21,944 nucleotides of DNA. Origin: a virus. How positions within the stretch are numbered: the first letter of the stretch is position 1; each line of letters begins with the position of its first letter. Where the stretch lies: positions 1 to 21,944 of IMG/VR virus record IMGVR_UViG_3300024344_000146; one strand, 5' to 3'. Below, piece by piece: positions 21,766-21,944 of the stretch. The notes under the pieces are model-generated. The model was not told where the DNA came from, made no database searches, and saw only the letters and a program-made list of their open reading frames with translations. Position numbers and translations under genes: made by a program.

Positions 21766-21944
21766 GTAACAAGAGGGCTGCTGCTGCGGCTGGATGCGCT
21801 TGTGACTCTGGAAACCTGCTTGGTGTGAAGCAGGACTTCACCACTTATACGATATTTGAGCAAGCTGGAAATCCGCTTGTTGAGACCGTTGATTATATTC
21901 GCGCTATCAATATGAATAATGTAAGAAAGGACACCAGCACAAAG
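21762..21944 (+). CDS. Start of a gene after the tail fibre (partial), unknown
   Basis: GTG 21762 overlaps the fibre stop (GTGA) and opens a frame to the window edge, 61 codons: SNKRAAAAAGCACDSGNLLG, then VKQDFTTYTIFEQAGNPLVE and onwards. It has no strong ribosome binding site, so coupling to the fibre gene is likely. Position suggests a fibre-associated or chaperone-type protein, but no family is recognised and the C terminus is outside the window. Confidence 0.55.
   Translation, partial: MSNKRAAAAAGCACDSGNLLGVKQDFTTYTIFEQAGNPLVETVDYIRAINMNNVRKDTSTK

Overview
The window is the structural (head and tail) part of a Mu-like transposable prophage with a contractile tail. The host is most likely a betaproteobacterium, perhaps near the Nitrosomonadales or Gallionellaceae; this guess rests on the moderately GC-rich coding sequence, the host-type cargo genes (ACP phosphodiesterase, haem proteins) and CCTTCGACAGG-type interspersed repeats. 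No transposase, integrase, tRNA, rRNA or CRISPR array lies in the window.

Layout. 1-3090: end of an upstream gene, terminase large subunit and DUF935 portal. 3091-5480: a non-phage island where the MuF-type minor head protein and gpG would be expected. It holds acpH (minus strand), a membrane protein, a small hypothetical ORF and the C-terminal stump of a Tll0287-like haem-domain gene. 5485-8094: late promoter, Mu I-type protease with a nested in-frame scaffold start, DUF2190 decoration protein and major capsid protein. 8113-11780: gp36, gp37, gp38, sheath, tube, and a tail assembly chaperone with a -1 frameshift site that extends it in a second frame. 11680-14330: a rearranged zone around a short tape measure gene. 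14375-14719: a lipoprotein with a c-type haem motif. 14765-20509: a second late promoter, gpN, gpP, gp45, gp46, gp47, gp48 and a tail-collar protein. 20512-21944: tail fibre and the start of a further gene.

The strongest unusual feature is the rearranged zone. The unit [3' end of the chaperone frameshift ORF] - [small three-helix membrane gene on the opposite strand] - [5' end of the tape measure gene] occurs three times in diverged form (about 11680-12084, 12077-12560 and 13845-14310). Each membrane gene has an extended -10 promoter whose hexamer ends 6-7 bases before the ATG, which predicts leaderless mRNAs. The simplest model is tandem triplication of chaperone end, membrane gene, tape measure and late promoter, with the tape measure lost from copies 1 and 3 while the membrane genes were kept.

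A second regular signal is a putative late promoter. A dyad CGGAA-N4-TTCCG is followed by TTAACT, 17 bases, a -10-like hexamer, 6 bases and the ATG. It is spaced identically before the protease gene (5485-5535) and gpN (14765-14815), with a decayed third copy at 13793-13840. The dyad is centred near -44.5 from a start at the ATG, about where Mor/C activators bind in phage Mu.

Together the genes encode DNA packaging, capsid maturation, sheath, tube and baseplate. The apparent loss of MuF and gpG, the short portal and the short tape measure suggest the element may be defective or reworked.
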